NCBI GenBank assembly: GCA_035699745.1
Contig: DASSPH010000104.1
Span: 47,005-111,004 of the forward strand
Length of the DNA: 64,000 bases
Origin: Vicinamibacterales bacterium
Lineage (GTDB): Bacteria > Acidobacteriota > Vicinamibacteria > Vicinamibacterales > 2-12-FULL-66-21
Direction of reading: 5' to 3'
The notes under the pieces were generated by a model. It worked only from the letters and a program-made list of their open reading frames with translations. It did not search any database and had not been told where the DNA came from. This document shows positions 1 through 7,827 of the stretch, piece after piece. The position numbers were made by a program, and so were the translations under genes. Within the stretch, counting starts at the first letter, position 1, and each line of letters starts with the position of its first letter.

Positions 1-276
1 CAGAATCCGTTCACCGGCCAGATCACGCCGATTCTGGGGCCGGTGAAGAACGTGACCGGCTTCCGTCTGGTCGACGGCCGTGCGTCCTACGGCATCGGCC
101 TCGAGACCTTTGCGCTCGGCTTCCCGATCCATTTCGACTGGTCGTGGCGGACGCTGTTCAACAAGGACTGGGAGGACCTCGTGTACTCGTACCGCGCGGC
201 GCTCGACGGCGAGAGCAGCGGCAGCCGCTGGCTGCGCCGGCCGAAGTTCAGCGTCTGGATTGGCTACGACTTCTAG
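1..276 (+). CDS. C-terminal fragment of an outer-membrane protein
   Basis: The reading frame is open from the first base of the window and stops at 274-276, so only about 91 C-terminal residues are visible and the true start lies upstream. The fragment is rich in aromatic residues and alternating polar/hydrophobic stretches, and it ends in IGYDF. A terminal Phe is the usual recognition signal for BAM-inserted beta-barrels. It is probably the last strands of an outer-membrane barrel or of a propeller-plus-barrel protein. The family cannot be named from this piece. The next gene starts 7 bp downstream on the same strand. Confidence 0.6.
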   Translation, partial: QNPFTGQITPILGPVKNVTGFRLVDGRASYGIGLETFALGFPIHFDWSWRTLFNKDWEDLVYSYRAALDGESSGSRWLRRPKFSVWIGYDF

Positions 277-283
277 TACTTGA

Positions 284-523
284 ATGGGTTGCGGCTGCGG
301 GTCGGTCGTCAAGCTGCTGGCCGATTATCTCGAGCGCCAGCTCCGCCCGGACCTCCGGGCGGAGCTGGAGGCGCACCTGCAGAAGTGCCCGCGGTGCGTC
401 GCGCAGCTCCGCACCTACGAGTCCACCGTCTCGCTGCTCCGCTCGCTCCGCGACGAGGAACTGCCGCCGGATCTGCGCCTCACCGTCAGGTCGTTCATCG
501 ACGCCAAATGCCACGACAACTAG
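284..523 (+). CDS. Small zf-HC2 (anti-sigma-type zinc finger) protein
   Basis: This 79-residue protein carries the His-x3-Cys-x2-Cys zinc motif HLQKCPRC in an amphipathic helical context, typical of the zf-HC2 domain of anti-sigma factors. An extra cluster GCGCG sits at the N-terminus. There is no membrane segment and no fused sensor domain, so it is a stand-alone cytoplasmic zinc-finger protein. No ECF sigma factor gene is visible beside it; the upstream gene is cut by the window edge. The last 16 bp overlap the start of the thioesterase gene in another frame, which suggests translational coupling. A role as an anti-sigma factor is inferred from the fold class only. Confidence 0.7.
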   Translation: MGCGCGSVVKLLADYLERQLRPDLRAELEAHLQKCPRCVAQLRTYESTVSLLRSLRDEELPPDLRLTVRSFIDAKCHDN

Positions 524-1020
524 CGCCGAAGCGGGCCGTGGAGTCCGCGACGGAGATGGTGCAGGTCGTTCTGCCGAACGACGCCAATCCGCTGGGCTAC
601 ATCCTCGGCGGCACGGTGATGCACCTCATCGACATCGCCGGCGCCATTGCCTGCCACCGCCACACCCGCAGCCTGCTGGTCACCGCCGCGGTCGACGGCC
701 TGCAGTTCCTGCACCCGATCAAGGTGGGCGATCTGATCATCCTGAAGGCGCGCGTGACCGCGGCCTGGAGCACGTCGCTCGAAGTGGAAGTGGAAGTGTT
801 CTCGGAAGAGACGCTGACCGGCGTGCGGCGGATGACCAGCCGCGCCTACCTGACGTTCGTCGCGATCGATCGCGACAACCGGCGGATCCCCATCCCGGGA
901 CTGGTGCTCGAGACCGACGAGGAGAAGCAGCGCGCCGCCGACGCCAACCGGCGCCGCGCCGAGCGGCTGCTGGCGCGCAAGGACCTCGAGTCGCGCGCGA
1001 CGCCGGCGGTGATGCCGTAG
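508..1020 (+). CDS. Acyl-CoA thioesterase (hotdog fold, BACH/YciA type)
   Basis: This 170-residue protein would hydrolyse acyl-CoA to free fatty acid and CoA in the cytoplasm. The segment PNDANPLGYILGGTVMHLID, with Asp and Gly-Gly ahead of the hotdog helix, is the signature of the YciA/BACH/cytosolic acyl-CoA hydrolase group. The central PIKVGDLIILKARV strand and the following EVEVEVFSEE strand match the hotdog core. The ATG at 508 was chosen because the conserved fold begins about 18 residues later; the same frame is open farther upstream but there it overlaps the zinc-finger gene. A charged C-terminal tail (about residues 135-165) lies outside the hotdog domain. The substrate chain length cannot be told. 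Confidence 0.8.
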   Translation: MPRQLAPKRAVESATEMVQVVLPNDANPLGYILGGTVMHLIDIAGAIACHRHTRSLLVTAAVDGLQFLHPIKVGDLIILKARVTAAWSTSLEVEVEVFSEETLTGVRRMTSRAYLTFVAIDRDNRRIPIPGLVLETDEEKQRAADANRRRAERLLARKDLESRATPAVMP

Positions 1021-1072
1021 ACGGATCGCCCCGCCCCGCGCGCGGTGCCGCGTCAGCCGCGCCGGCCGCCGT

Positions 1073-1333
1073 TCACTTCTGGTAGAACTGCGCGTTCTTC
1101 GGAATGAACCCCTTCCACTTGTCCGGGGTTTCGTCGAGCGCGAAGATCGCCTCTACCGGACACGCCGGGACGCATGCGCCGCAGTCGATGCACTCGTCAG
1201 GGTGAATGAAGAGCTGCTCGACGGTGGCGAACTCGGGTTCATCCTTGCGTGGGTGGATGCAATCCACCGGACAGACGTCCACGCACGCGGTGTCCTTGGT
1301 CCCGATGCAGGGTTCGCAGATGATGTAGGCCAC
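1073..1333 (-). CDS. Ferredoxin with two Fe-S cluster motifs
   Basis: This 86-residue ferredoxin is a cytoplasmic low-potential electron carrier. The N-terminal CEPCIGTKDTACVDVCPVDC supplies one cluster and CIDCGACVPACP supplies the second, with the long intervening loop and C-terminal extension of the Thermus/actinobacterial 7Fe/8Fe type. Whether the first cluster is 3Fe or 4Fe is not decidable here. The GTG at 1333 is preferred over upstream ATGs because the mature family sequence starts AYIICEPC, and because a TATAGT box sits exactly 7 nt before it. It is divergent from the barrel gene at 1356 with only 22 bp between start codons, and convergent with the thioesterase gene. Confidence 0.9.
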   Translation of the reverse strand: MAYIICEPCIGTKDTACVDVCPVDCIHPRKDEPEFATVEQLFIHPDECIDCGACVPACPVEAIFALDETPDKWKGFIPKNAQFYQK

Positions 1334-1340
1334 GGCTATA

Positions 1341-1346
1341 ACTATA
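1341..1346 (-). promoter_or_regulatory. Probable -10 box of the ferredoxin gene (leaderless)
   Basis: On the minus strand TATAGT is followed by 7 nt and then the GTG start codon. A transcript starting about 7 nt after the hexamer would begin at the start codon itself. No ribosome binding site fits in the gap and no -35 consensus is seen. Confidence 0.5.
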
Positions 1347-1348
1347 TA
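1343..1348 (+). promoter_or_regulatory. Probable -10 box of the outer-membrane barrel gene
   Basis: TATATA is followed by 7 nt and the ATG at 1356. It overlaps the oppositely oriented -10 box of the ferredoxin gene, so the two promoters share one AT-rich patch of about 12 bp and would compete for polymerase. Confidence 0.4.
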
Positions 1349-1355
1349 CCACCCC

Positions 1356-2543
1356 ATGTTTACCTGGCGACGCCTCGCCGCCGCATCCCTCCTGCTCTGC
1401 GTCCCCGCGGGCGCGCGCGCGCAGCTCACCGCGAGCGGTGAAGTGACCGCGACCGCCGGCAGCCGTGACGGCGCGGCGTTCTTCAACTACACCGACTACG
1501 AACACAACGCGCTGCGCATGTTCCGGGTGTCGCTCGCGGGAATGTGGCGCGCCGGATCGCGGCTCGCGCTGCTCGGCGAGGTGCGATCCGAGGACGCGCA
1601 GCGTCTGATCCCCTATGCGGTGTACGCGCGCGTGCGCCCCTTCGCCGGCCGCCCCTTCTTCGTGCAGGCCGGCCGGATTCCGCCGGTGTTCGGCGCGTTC
1701 AGCCGCCGCAGTTACGGAACCGAGGGGAACGCGCTCATCGGCTATCCCCTCGCCTACCAGTACCTCACCTCGCTGCGCCCGGACGCGATTCCCGCGTCGG
1801 CCGACGATCTGCTGGCGATGCGGGGCCGCGGCTGGCGCGCCACCTTCCCGATCGGCTCGGCCGCGCAGGCGCCCGGCGTGCCGCTCATGAGCGCCTATCG
1901 CTGGGACACCGGCGTCGAGGCCTACGCCACCGGCCGCCGCATCGACGGCTCCGTCGCGGTGACCAGGGGAACGCTGTCGAAGCCGCGGGTGCGCGACGAC
2001 AACGACGGCGTGCAGGTGTCCGGCAGGGTGGCGTGGAAGCCGATCGTCGGGCTGGTCGTCGGCGCGTCGGCGGCGCGCGGCGCGTTCCTGGCGCGTTCGG
2101 TCGCGAACCTCGGCGCCGTCCGGACGGACGGCCCGTTCACGCAGCGCGCCCTCGGCGTGGACGCGGAGTACTCGCGCGATTACTGGATCGTGCGCGGTGA
2201 AGTGATCGCCAGCCGGTGGACGCTGCCGGCGCTCGCCGCGCCGTCGCTCGACGACCCGCTCGGCGCGATCGGCGGCTTCCTCGAAGGGCGCTACCGCTTC
2301 GGCGCGCGCTATTTCGCGGCCGCCCGCGCCGATCGCCTGACCTTCTCGAAGGTCCGCGGCCAGCGGCTGTTCGGCGGCGAGCCCACCACCTGGGACGCGC
2401 CGGTGACGCGCGTCGAAGTCGGGGCGGGACTGTACCTCCGGCGCAACCTCACCGCCCGGGCGGCGGTTCAGCGCAACTGGCGCGACGGCGGGCGGATCAC
2501 GGCCCGGACCTTCCTCTCCGGGCAGCTGGCGTACTGGTTCTGA
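1356..2543 (+). CDS. Outer-membrane beta-barrel (porin-like) protein
   Basis: This 395-residue protein starts with a signal peptide (RRLAAASLLLCVPAGARAQ, cleavage near residue 23). It continues with repeated amphipathic strands such as VQVSGRVAWKPIVGLVVG and FLEGRYRFGARYFAAARADR, and ends LAYWF with the terminal Phe of outer-membrane barrels. I recognise no named family. Its stop codon (2541-2543) directly abuts the ATG of the cupredoxin gene, so it heads a four-gene operon of barrel, cupredoxin, kinase and regulator. The context suggests an outer-membrane partner for periplasmic copper or redox chemistry, which is inference. Confidence 0.75.
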   Translation: MFTWRRLAAASLLLCVPAGARAQLTASGEVTATAGSRDGAAFFNYTDYEHNALRMFRVSLAGMWRAGSRLALLGEVRSEDAQRLIPYAVYARVRPFAGRPFFVQAGRIPPVFGAFSRRSYGTEGNALIGYPLAYQYLTSLRPDAIPASADDLLAMRGRGWRATFPIGSAAQAPGVPLMSAYRWDTGVEAYATGRRIDGSVAVTRGTLSKPRVRDDNDGVQVSGRVAWKPIVGLVVGASAARGAFLARSVANLGAVRTDGPFTQRALGVDAEYSRDYWIVRGEVIASRWTLPALAAPSLDDPLGAIGGFLEGRYRFGARYFAAARADRLTFSKVRGQRLFGGEPTTWDAPVTRVEVGAGLYLRRNLTARAAVQRNWRDGGRITARTFLSGQLAYWF

Positions 2544-3209
2544 ATGCCGGGGCTGGCGGTGTTGCTGACTGTGGGGCTCGCCCTCGTGCTGGCCGGCGGA
2601 CGTCCGGCGTCCGGCACGATCCGCGGACGCGTCGACGTGCGCGTGGAGCGCAGTCTGCGCGACGCCCGGCCCGATCCGGGCGGACTCGGCATGGGGCAGG
2701 CTCGCGATCCGGCCGAGCGCCGCAGCAGCGTCGTCTATCTCGAGACGGCGCCGCGCGCCGCCTTCGAGCCCGGCGAGGACCGGCGCGCCCGGCTCAACCA
2801 GCGCGACGAGCGGTTCGTGCCGCACGTGCTCGCCGTCGCGGCCGGCACCTGGGTCGACTTTCCGAACACCGACATGACGTACCACAACGTGTTCTCGCTC
2901 TCGAAGGGGCACGAGTTCAACCTCGGGCGCTACGCCTCCGGCCGCTCCCGCGCATGGCGCTTCGATCGGCCGGGCATCGTCCGCGTGTTCTGCGAGATCC
3001 ACTCGCACATGAGCGCGTTCATCCTCGTCTTCGCGCATCGCTACTTCGCGGTGACCGACGACGACGGCCGCTACAGGATCGAGGGGGTGCCGCCCGGCAC
3101 CTACACGCTGGCGGTGTGGAACGAGACACTGTCCGGTGAGCCGCCCAGACGCCAGGTCGCGATCGGCGAGTCCGGCGGCGACGTCTCTGCGGACTTCACA
3201 CTGCGATGA
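2544..3209 (+). CDS. Secreted cupredoxin (plastocyanin-like) with carboxypeptidase-regulatory tail
   Basis: This 221-residue protein has a signal peptide (hydrophobic residues 4-18). Residues about 90-170 form a cupredoxin domain with likely type-1 copper ligands His114 (TYHNVF), Cys150 and His153 (FCEIHSHM) and Met156 as possible axial ligand. The C-terminal DDDGRYRIEGVPPGTYTLAVW is a carboxypeptidase-regulatory-like beta-sandwich. Residues 35-60 are charged and poorly conserved in character. It would carry electrons or bind copper in the periplasm. It begins right after the barrel stop and its own stop overlaps the kinase ATG (ATGA-type overlap at 3206-3209), so it is translationally coupled to a two-component system. 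Confidence 0.85.
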   Translation: MPGLAVLLTVGLALVLAGGRPASGTIRGRVDVRVERSLRDARPDPGGLGMGQARDPAERRSSVVYLETAPRAAFEPGEDRRARLNQRDERFVPHVLAVAAGTWVDFPNTDMTYHNVFSLSKGHEFNLGRYASGRSRAWRFDRPGIVRVFCEIHSHMSAFILVFAHRYFAVTDDDGRYRIEGVPPGTYTLAVWNETLSGEPPRRQVAIGESGGDVSADFTLR

Positions 3210-4954
3210 ACGTCTCCTCGCTGACCAACCGGATCTTCTTCGCGACGGCGCTGCTCGCCGTCCTGTCGATCGCGGCGGCGGTCTACATCGTCAACCGGGC
3301 GGTGACGCGGCAGGGGGATCGCGAGCTGCAGCGCGGCATCGAGGAAGCCGCCACGCTGGTCGACGAATACCGCAAGTTGAGTTTCGAGGCGTTCACCCGT
3401 GAAGCCCAGCTCATCGCCGACCTGCCGCGGCTGAAAGCCGCGGTGGATACCCGCGATCCCGAAACCGTTCTGCCGGTCGCGCGCGAGTATCAGAGCCAGA
3501 TTGCCAACGCGGATCTGTTTGCCATCGCCGACAAGGACGGACGGATCCTGGCGCGCCTGGGCGGCAGCGACGTCGCCGACGAGGCGCTGGTCGCCGCAGT
3601 GACGCCGCGCGCGTCGACGGCCGCCGATCACGAGGCGTTCTGGCCGGAGCGGCAGGGCATCCTGCTGATCAAGTCGGTGCCGATCTGGATCGATCCGCAG
3701 CAGCCGGCGCTGCTCGGCACGCTGATCCTCGGCGCCAGCCTCGACAACAACCGCGCCGCCCACTTCAAGAAGCTGACCAACAGCGAGATCGCCTTCGGCG
3801 TGAACGGCGCGATTCGCGCCGCGACGCTGCCGACGCATACGTGGCCGTCGCTGGCGGCGCTCCTGTCGCGGCCGGGCGCGTCGGAACGGATCACCCTGGA
3901 CGGCGAAGAGTATCTGGCGTTCGCCAACGCGCTCGGGCCGCCGGGGCCGGGCGGGCAGCCGATGAGCGTGGTGCTGCGGTCGCAGACCGAGCAGCTGCGG
4001 TTCCTCAATCAACTGCACACCCAGCTCGGCGCCACTGCGGTCGTCGCCGTCTTCCTCGCCACGCTGTTCGGCTACGCCATCGCGCGGACCGTCACCCGGC
4101 CGCTCGGCGTCGTCACGTCGACGATGCGGGAAATGGCGGCGAGCGGCGACCTCTCGCGGCGGATTCCCGTCCGCGAGGGTCAATGGCAGGACGAGGACGC
4201 GCGGCTGCTGACCACCACGTTCAACTCGATGACCGACGCCATCGAGCGCTTCCAGCGCGAGGCCACGCAGCGCGAGCGGTTGTCGTCGCTCGGCCGGCTG
4301 TCCACCGTGGTCGCGCACGAAATCCGCAATCCGCTGATGATCATCAAGACCTCGCTGCGGTCGCTCAGGCGCGAGGGGGTGCGTCCGGAGCAGGTGCAGG
4401 CCGCCGCGGGGGACATCGACGAGGAGATCACCCGGCTGAATCGCATCGTCACCGAGGTGCTCGACTTCGCGCGGCCGATCAAGTTCGAACTGGGGTCCGC
4501 CGATCTCAATGCGCTGGCGCGCGATGCGGTGCACGCCGCCGAGGCGGCGGCGGGCTGCACCGGCATCCGGCTGACGCTCGATCCCGGGATCCAGGCCGCC
4601 AATGTCGATGCCGGCCGCCTGCGGCAGGCGCTGGTCAACATCATCGGCAACGCCATCCAGGCGGTCGGCGAGGCCGGGGCGCCGGTCGACGGCCGGGTGC
4701 AGGTCCGCACCGCGCGGCTGGACGGCCGGCGGGCCGCCATTACCGTCACCGACAAGGGGGGCGGCATCCCCCCCGAGGACCTGCCGCGGATCTTCGATCC
4801 GTTCTTCACCACGCGCCGCACCGGGACCGGCATCGGTCTTGCGATCTCGCGCAACATCATCGAGGGGCTGGGCGGACGGATTGTCGTCGCCAGCGAGCGC
4901 GATCGCGGCACCGAAGTGCGCATCGAGCTGCCCCTCGACGCCGCCACCGCATGA
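3206..4954 (+). CDS. Membrane sensor histidine kinase (NtrB-like partner)
   Basis: This 582-residue kinase has a first membrane helix at about residues 8-30, a periplasmic sensor of about 235 residues, a second helix near 272-292, HAMP, then HisKA with HEIRNP (His371). The HATPase domain has the N-box NIIGNAIQ, G1 [10 protein letters not shown] and G2 GTGIGLAI. It would autophosphorylate His371 and pass phosphate to the regulator encoded next, whose ATG overlaps this stop codon (4951-4954). The sensor domain shows no PAS motif I recognise. Coupling to a cupredoxin upstream suggests sensing of copper, redox state or an oxidised substrate in the periplasm; the ligand is unknown. Confidence 0.92.
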   Translation: MNVSSLTNRIFFATALLAVLSIAAAVYIVNRAVTRQGDRELQRGIEEAATLVDEYRKLSFEAFTREAQLIADLPRLKAAVDTRDPETVLPVAREYQSQIANADLFAIADKDGRILARLGGSDVADEALVAAVTPRASTAADHEAFWPERQGILLIKSVPIWIDPQQPALLGTLILGASLDNNRAAHFKKLTNSEIAFGVNGAIRAATLPTHTWPSLAALLSRPGASERITLDGEEYLAFANALGPPGPGGQPMSVVLRSQTEQLRFLNQLHTQLGATAVVAVFLATLFGYAIARTVTRPLGVVTSTMREMAASGDLSRRIPVREGQWQDEDARLLTTTFNSMTDAIERFQREATQRERLSSLGRLSTVVAHEIRNPLMIIKTSLRSLRREGVRPEQVQAAAGDIDEEITRLNRIVTEVLDFARPIKFELGSADLNALARDAVHAAEAAAGCTGIRLTLDPGIQAANVDAGRLRQALVNIIGNAIQAVGEAGAPVDGRVQVRTARLDGRRAAITVTDKGGGIPPEDLPRIFDPFFTTRRTGTGIGLAISRNIIEGLGGRIVVASERDRGTEVRIELPLDAATA

Positions 4955-6318
4955 CCAGGAAAACCGGCTCGATTCTTCTCGTCGACGACGAAGCGAAGAT
5001 CCGCAACGCGCTCGCGCAGGCCCTGCGCGAAGAGGGGCACGAGGTGGTCGCCGTCGGCAACCCTCGCGAGGCGCAGCGCCTGCTCGCGCGCGGGACCTTC
5101 GACGTGCTCATCGTCGACAACCTCATGCCCGAGCTCACGGGCCTCGATCTGATCCGCGAGGTGGTCACCACGACCGCCGCGAACGAACGGCCGCAGATCC
5201 TGATGATGACCGCCCACGCCACCGTCGAGAGCGCCATCGAGGCGATGAAGCTGGGCGCGCTCGACTATCTGCAGAAACCGTTCGAGATCGACGAGCTGCT
5301 CGTCGTGGTGAACCGCGCGATCGATCATCAGCGCCTGCGGACGCAGCACGGGTACCTGCTCAGCGAGCGCGACGAGGAATTCAACCAGTACGGCATCGTC
5401 GGGCGCAGCCGCCGGATTCAGGAAGTGATCCGCACGGCGGAGATGGTCGCGAAGTCGAAGAGCACCGTGCTGATTACCGGCGAAACCGGCACCGGCAAGG
5501 AGATGGTCGCTCGCGCCATCCACTTCCACAGCACCCAGCGCGAGATGCCGCTGGTGAAGGTGAACTGCGCGGCGATCCCGGAAAACCTGCTGGAATCGGA
5601 GCTGTTCGGGCATACCCGCGGCGCCTTCACCGGCGCGCTCACCAGCAAGAAGGGCAAGTTCGCCCTCGCGGACGGCGGATCGATCTTCCTGGACGAGATC
5701 GGGACGATGGCGACGGCGCTGCAGGCGAAGCTGCTGCGCGTGCTGCAGGAGCGCGAGTTCGAACCGCTCGGATCGGAGCGGAGCCACAAGGTCGACGTCC
5801 GCGTGATCGCGGCGACCAACCGGGACATCCGCCAGATGGTGGCGGACGGACGCTTCCAGGAGGATCTCTACTATCGCCTGAACGTGATCCCGATCCACAT
5901 TCCGCCGCTGCGCGAGCGGCGCGAAGACATCCCGCTGCTGGTCGAGCATTTCATCCGCAAGCACGCGCAGCGCGCCGGCAAGCGGATCGAAGGGATCGAG
6001 CCCGCGGTGCTGCAGGCGCTCGAGGCCGCCGACTGGCCGGGAAACGTGCGGGAGCTCGAGAACACGGTGGAGCGGGCGGTGGTGCTCTCGCCCGGCGCGG
6101 TGATCGGGCCCGACGTGGTCCGCCTGCTCGGCGTGCAGTCGGCGGCGACTCCCGGACTGCCGTCGATGCTGCTGCGGCAGAACCTCGATTGGGCGGAACG
6201 CGAGAGCGTCCGCCGCGCGCTGGAGAGCGCCAACGGGATCAAGAAGGACGCCGCGGAGTTGATGGGCATCAGCCAGCGCGCCTTGAGCTATTACCTCGCG
6301 AAGCACCGCATCGAGTGA
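4951..6318 (+). CDS. NtrC-family sigma-54-dependent response regulator
   Basis: This 455-residue activator has a receiver domain (acidic pair Asp12/13, phosphoacceptor Asp56 in IVDNLMP, conserved Lys in LQKPFE) and an AAA+ domain with Walker A GETGTGKE (177-184), the sigma-54 contact loop GAFTGA (224-229) and Walker B SIFLDEIG. The C-terminal Fis-type helix-turn-helix ends in [17 protein letters not shown]. The ATG at 4951 overlaps the kinase stop, so the longer open frame upstream is an artefact of high GC. It should bind upstream of a sigma-54 promoter; a perfect 15-bp palindrome and a sigma-54-like promoter follow immediately downstream of its own stop codon. Confidence 0.95.
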   Translation: MTRKTGSILLVDDEAKIRNALAQALREEGHEVVAVGNPREAQRLLARGTFDVLIVDNLMPELTGLDLIREVVTTTAANERPQILMMTAHATVESAIEAMKLGALDYLQKPFEIDELLVVVNRAIDHQRLRTQHGYLLSERDEEFNQYGIVGRSRRIQEVIRTAEMVAKSKSTVLITGETGTGKEMVARAIHFHSTQREMPLVKVNCAAIPENLLESELFGHTRGAFTGALTSKKGKFALADGGSIFLDEIGTMATALQAKLLRVLQEREFEPLGSERSHKVDVRVIAATNRDIRQMVADGRFQEDLYYRLNVIPIHIPPLRERREDIPLLVEHFIRKHAQRAGKRIEGIEPAVLQALEAADWPGNVRELENTVERAVVLSPGAVIGPDVVRLLGVQSAATPGLPSMLLRQNLDWAERESVRRALESANGIKKDAAELMGISQRALSYYLAKHRIE

Positions 6319-6329
6319 GGCCGCATCCG

Positions 6330-6344
6330 TTACGCGCCGCGTAA
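6330..6344. promoter_or_regulatory. Perfect palindrome, candidate enhancer for the NtrC-type regulator
   Basis: TTACGCG-C-CGCGTAA is a perfect 15-bp dyad starting 11 bp after the regulator stop codon and about 65 bp upstream of a sigma-54-like promoter, the usual geometry of an enhancer. A second stretch sharing the core GCGCCGCG at 6364-6371 may be a weaker site. Confidence 0.5.
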
Positions 6345-6396
6345 GCACTTTCCCAAGCCGTAAGCGCCGCGCATCTTTTCCCGCGTTTTTCGCGGC

Positions 6397-6411
6397 TGGC
6401 GCGGGCATCGC
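6397..6411 (+). promoter_or_regulatory. Sigma-54-like -24/-12 promoter
   Basis: TGGCGCGGGCATCGC has the invariant GG (6398-6399) and GC (6410-6411) separated by exactly 10 nt, with TGGC at -24 and TCGC (consensus TTGC) at -12. Transcription would start near 6423, just before an AGGA ribosome binding site (6424-6427) and the ATG at 6434. Confidence 0.5.
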
Positions 6412-6433
6412 CTTTGCGACCACAGGACGCCAA

Positions 6434-7306
6434 ATGACGATACGTTCACGAACTGTTCTCGCGGCGCTGCTGCTGCTCCTCGCCGGCCGTCCCGCGGCGG
6501 CCCAGACATCCGAGCCCGCTCAGGCCGCCCAACCCACCCAGCCGGCGCAGCCGGCGGAGCCCGCGACGTCCGATCCGGACCGCCGCGTCGATCCGCTGCA
6601 GCCCGATTTCAGCCTGGCGGCGTTGCCGACCACGCTGCGGGTGCCGCAAGGCAAGGGCTCGTTCCGCGTGACGCACCGCTTCACGCGCTCGCTGGGGCGC
6701 GGCGACTTCGGCGACCTGCTGAGCGACTTCTTCGGCTTCGACTCCGGCGCGCAGATCGGCCTCGAGTTCCGGTACGGGCTGCTGCCGGGAACGCAACTCG
6801 GGGTGCACCGCACCAGCGATCGCACCATCCAGATCTTCGGGCAGCAGAGTTTGCTGCGGCAGGCGCCGGACGGGCATCCGATCGGCCTCGACGCCATCGC
6901 CACGCTGGAAGGCACCAACAACCTGCGCGGCCAGCGCTCGTCGGCGATCGGGCTGCTCGTGTCACGCAAGGTCGGACGGATCGCGGCGCTGTACGCCGAG
7001 CCGATTTTCGTCGTCAACAGCAGCCCGTTCGACGAAGGGGACAACGACACCCTGATGCTGGGCCTGGGCGGGCGCGTGAGGGTCCGCCCCGCGCTGTATC
7101 TCGTCGGCGAGATCTCGCCGCGGCTCGCCGGCTACGACCCCGGCGTCAGCCAGGCGAGCTTCGGGATCGAAATGCGCTCGGGCGGGCACACCTTCCAGAT
7201 CAACGTCTCGAACGGCATCGGCACGACGCTCGCGCAGGTCTCGCGCGGCGCCGTCGACAACAACTCCTGGTTCATCGGCTTCAACATCGCAAGGAAGTTC
7301 TTCTGA
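6434..7306 (+). CDS. Outer-membrane beta-barrel, DUF5777-like
   Basis: This 290-residue protein has a signal peptide (LAALLLLLAGRPAAAQ), a low-complexity Pro/Gln/Ala linker at about residues 25-48, then a barrel domain. TLRVPQGKGSFRVTHRFTRS and the later GAQIGLEFRYGLLPGTQLGV resemble the start of DUF5777 barrels, in which a basic HRF motif precedes the first strands. The protein ends FNIARKFF with terminal Phe. An AGGA site lies 6 nt before the ATG. The gene is the first behind the putative sigma-54 promoter and is followed 2 bp later by the cupredoxin lipoprotein, so the two are very likely co-expressed under the adjacent two-component system. Confidence 0.75.
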   Translation: MTIRSRTVLAALLLLLAGRPAAAQTSEPAQAAQPTQPAQPAEPATSDPDRRVDPLQPDFSLAALPTTLRVPQGKGSFRVTHRFTRSLGRGDFGDLLSDFFGFDSGAQIGLEFRYGLLPGTQLGVHRTSDRTIQIFGQQSLLRQAPDGHPIGLDAIATLEGTNNLRGQRSSAIGLLVSRKVGRIAALYAEPIFVVNSSPFDEGDNDTLMLGLGGRVRVRPALYLVGEISPRLAGYDPGVSQASFGIEMRSGGHTFQINVSNGIGTTLAQVSRGAVDNNSWFIGFNIARKFF

Positions 7307-7308
7307 CC

Positions 7309-7716
7309 ATGAAACTCTTTCGCCATGCGCTCATCGGTTCGGCGGCGGCGGTCCTGATCGCGTCGTGCGGCGGCTCACCCACATCCCCCGGAGGCGCGAC
7401 CGTGCGCGACGGCGGTGCCGGCGGCACGAGCGGCGCGACGGTCACCATCACGTCCGCCGGGGTCAATCCATCGACGGTCACCGTCGCCGTCGGCCAGACC
7501 GTGACCTTCGTGAACAACGACAGCCGCGCGCACGAGATTGCGTCGAACCCGCATCCGCAGCACGGCACGTGCCCGGGCATCGAGGCGGGGCTCGGCACGC
7601 TCGCGCCCGGCGCCACGCGCACGACCCGCATCTTCGCCAACAGCGGCAGCTGCGGGTATCACGATCACCTGAACGACTCGAACAACAGCCTGCGCGGCAC
7701 CATCAACGTTCAATAG
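7309..7716 (+). CDS. Cupredoxin-domain lipoprotein
   Basis: This 135-residue protein has a lipobox at LIASC-G, so it should be lipid-anchored after cleavage at Cys20. A Gly/Thr/Ser linker leads to a cupredoxin fold: VTITSAGVNPSTVTVAVGQTV is the typical first strands, AHEIASNPHP supplies the first His, and SCGYHDH supplies Cys and His. No Met follows in the usual axial position, so the copper site may be three-coordinate or use another ligand; extra His residues lie nearby (HPQH). It lies 2 bp behind the DUF5777-like barrel gene. Electron transfer or copper binding on the periplasmic or outer surface is the likely job. Confidence 0.85.
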   Translation: MKLFRHALIGSAAAVLIASCGGSPTSPGGATVRDGGAGGTSGATVTITSAGVNPSTVTVAVGQTVTFVNNDSRAHEIASNPHPQHGTCPGIEAGLGTLAPGATRTTRIFANSGSCGYHDHLNDSNNSLRGTINVQ

Positions 7717-7790
7717 TCTGCCCTGGCGGCGACTTTCGATCGCCGCGCTCCCACCGGCTGGATTCTGCCCGCGGCGTCCGCGGGCGGATC

Positions 7791-7796
7791 TATACT
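7791..7796 (+). promoter_or_regulatory. Possible -10 box for the giant sialidase-like gene
   Basis: TATACT lies 31 nt before the ATG at 7828, and GAGGGAG about 10 nt before the ATG can serve as ribosome binding site. No clear -35 is visible. The 111-bp gap before the gene holds nothing else I recognise. Confidence 0.35.
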
Positions 7797-7827
7797 TGCG
7801 CGCTCAGTCGCAGAGGGAGCAGACATC

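Noticed and set aside
4180..6423. 747-codon open frame opposite the kinase and regulator genes
   Set aside because: The plus-strand kinase and sigma-54 regulator are unmistakable by motif. The antisense frame has no recognisable fold.
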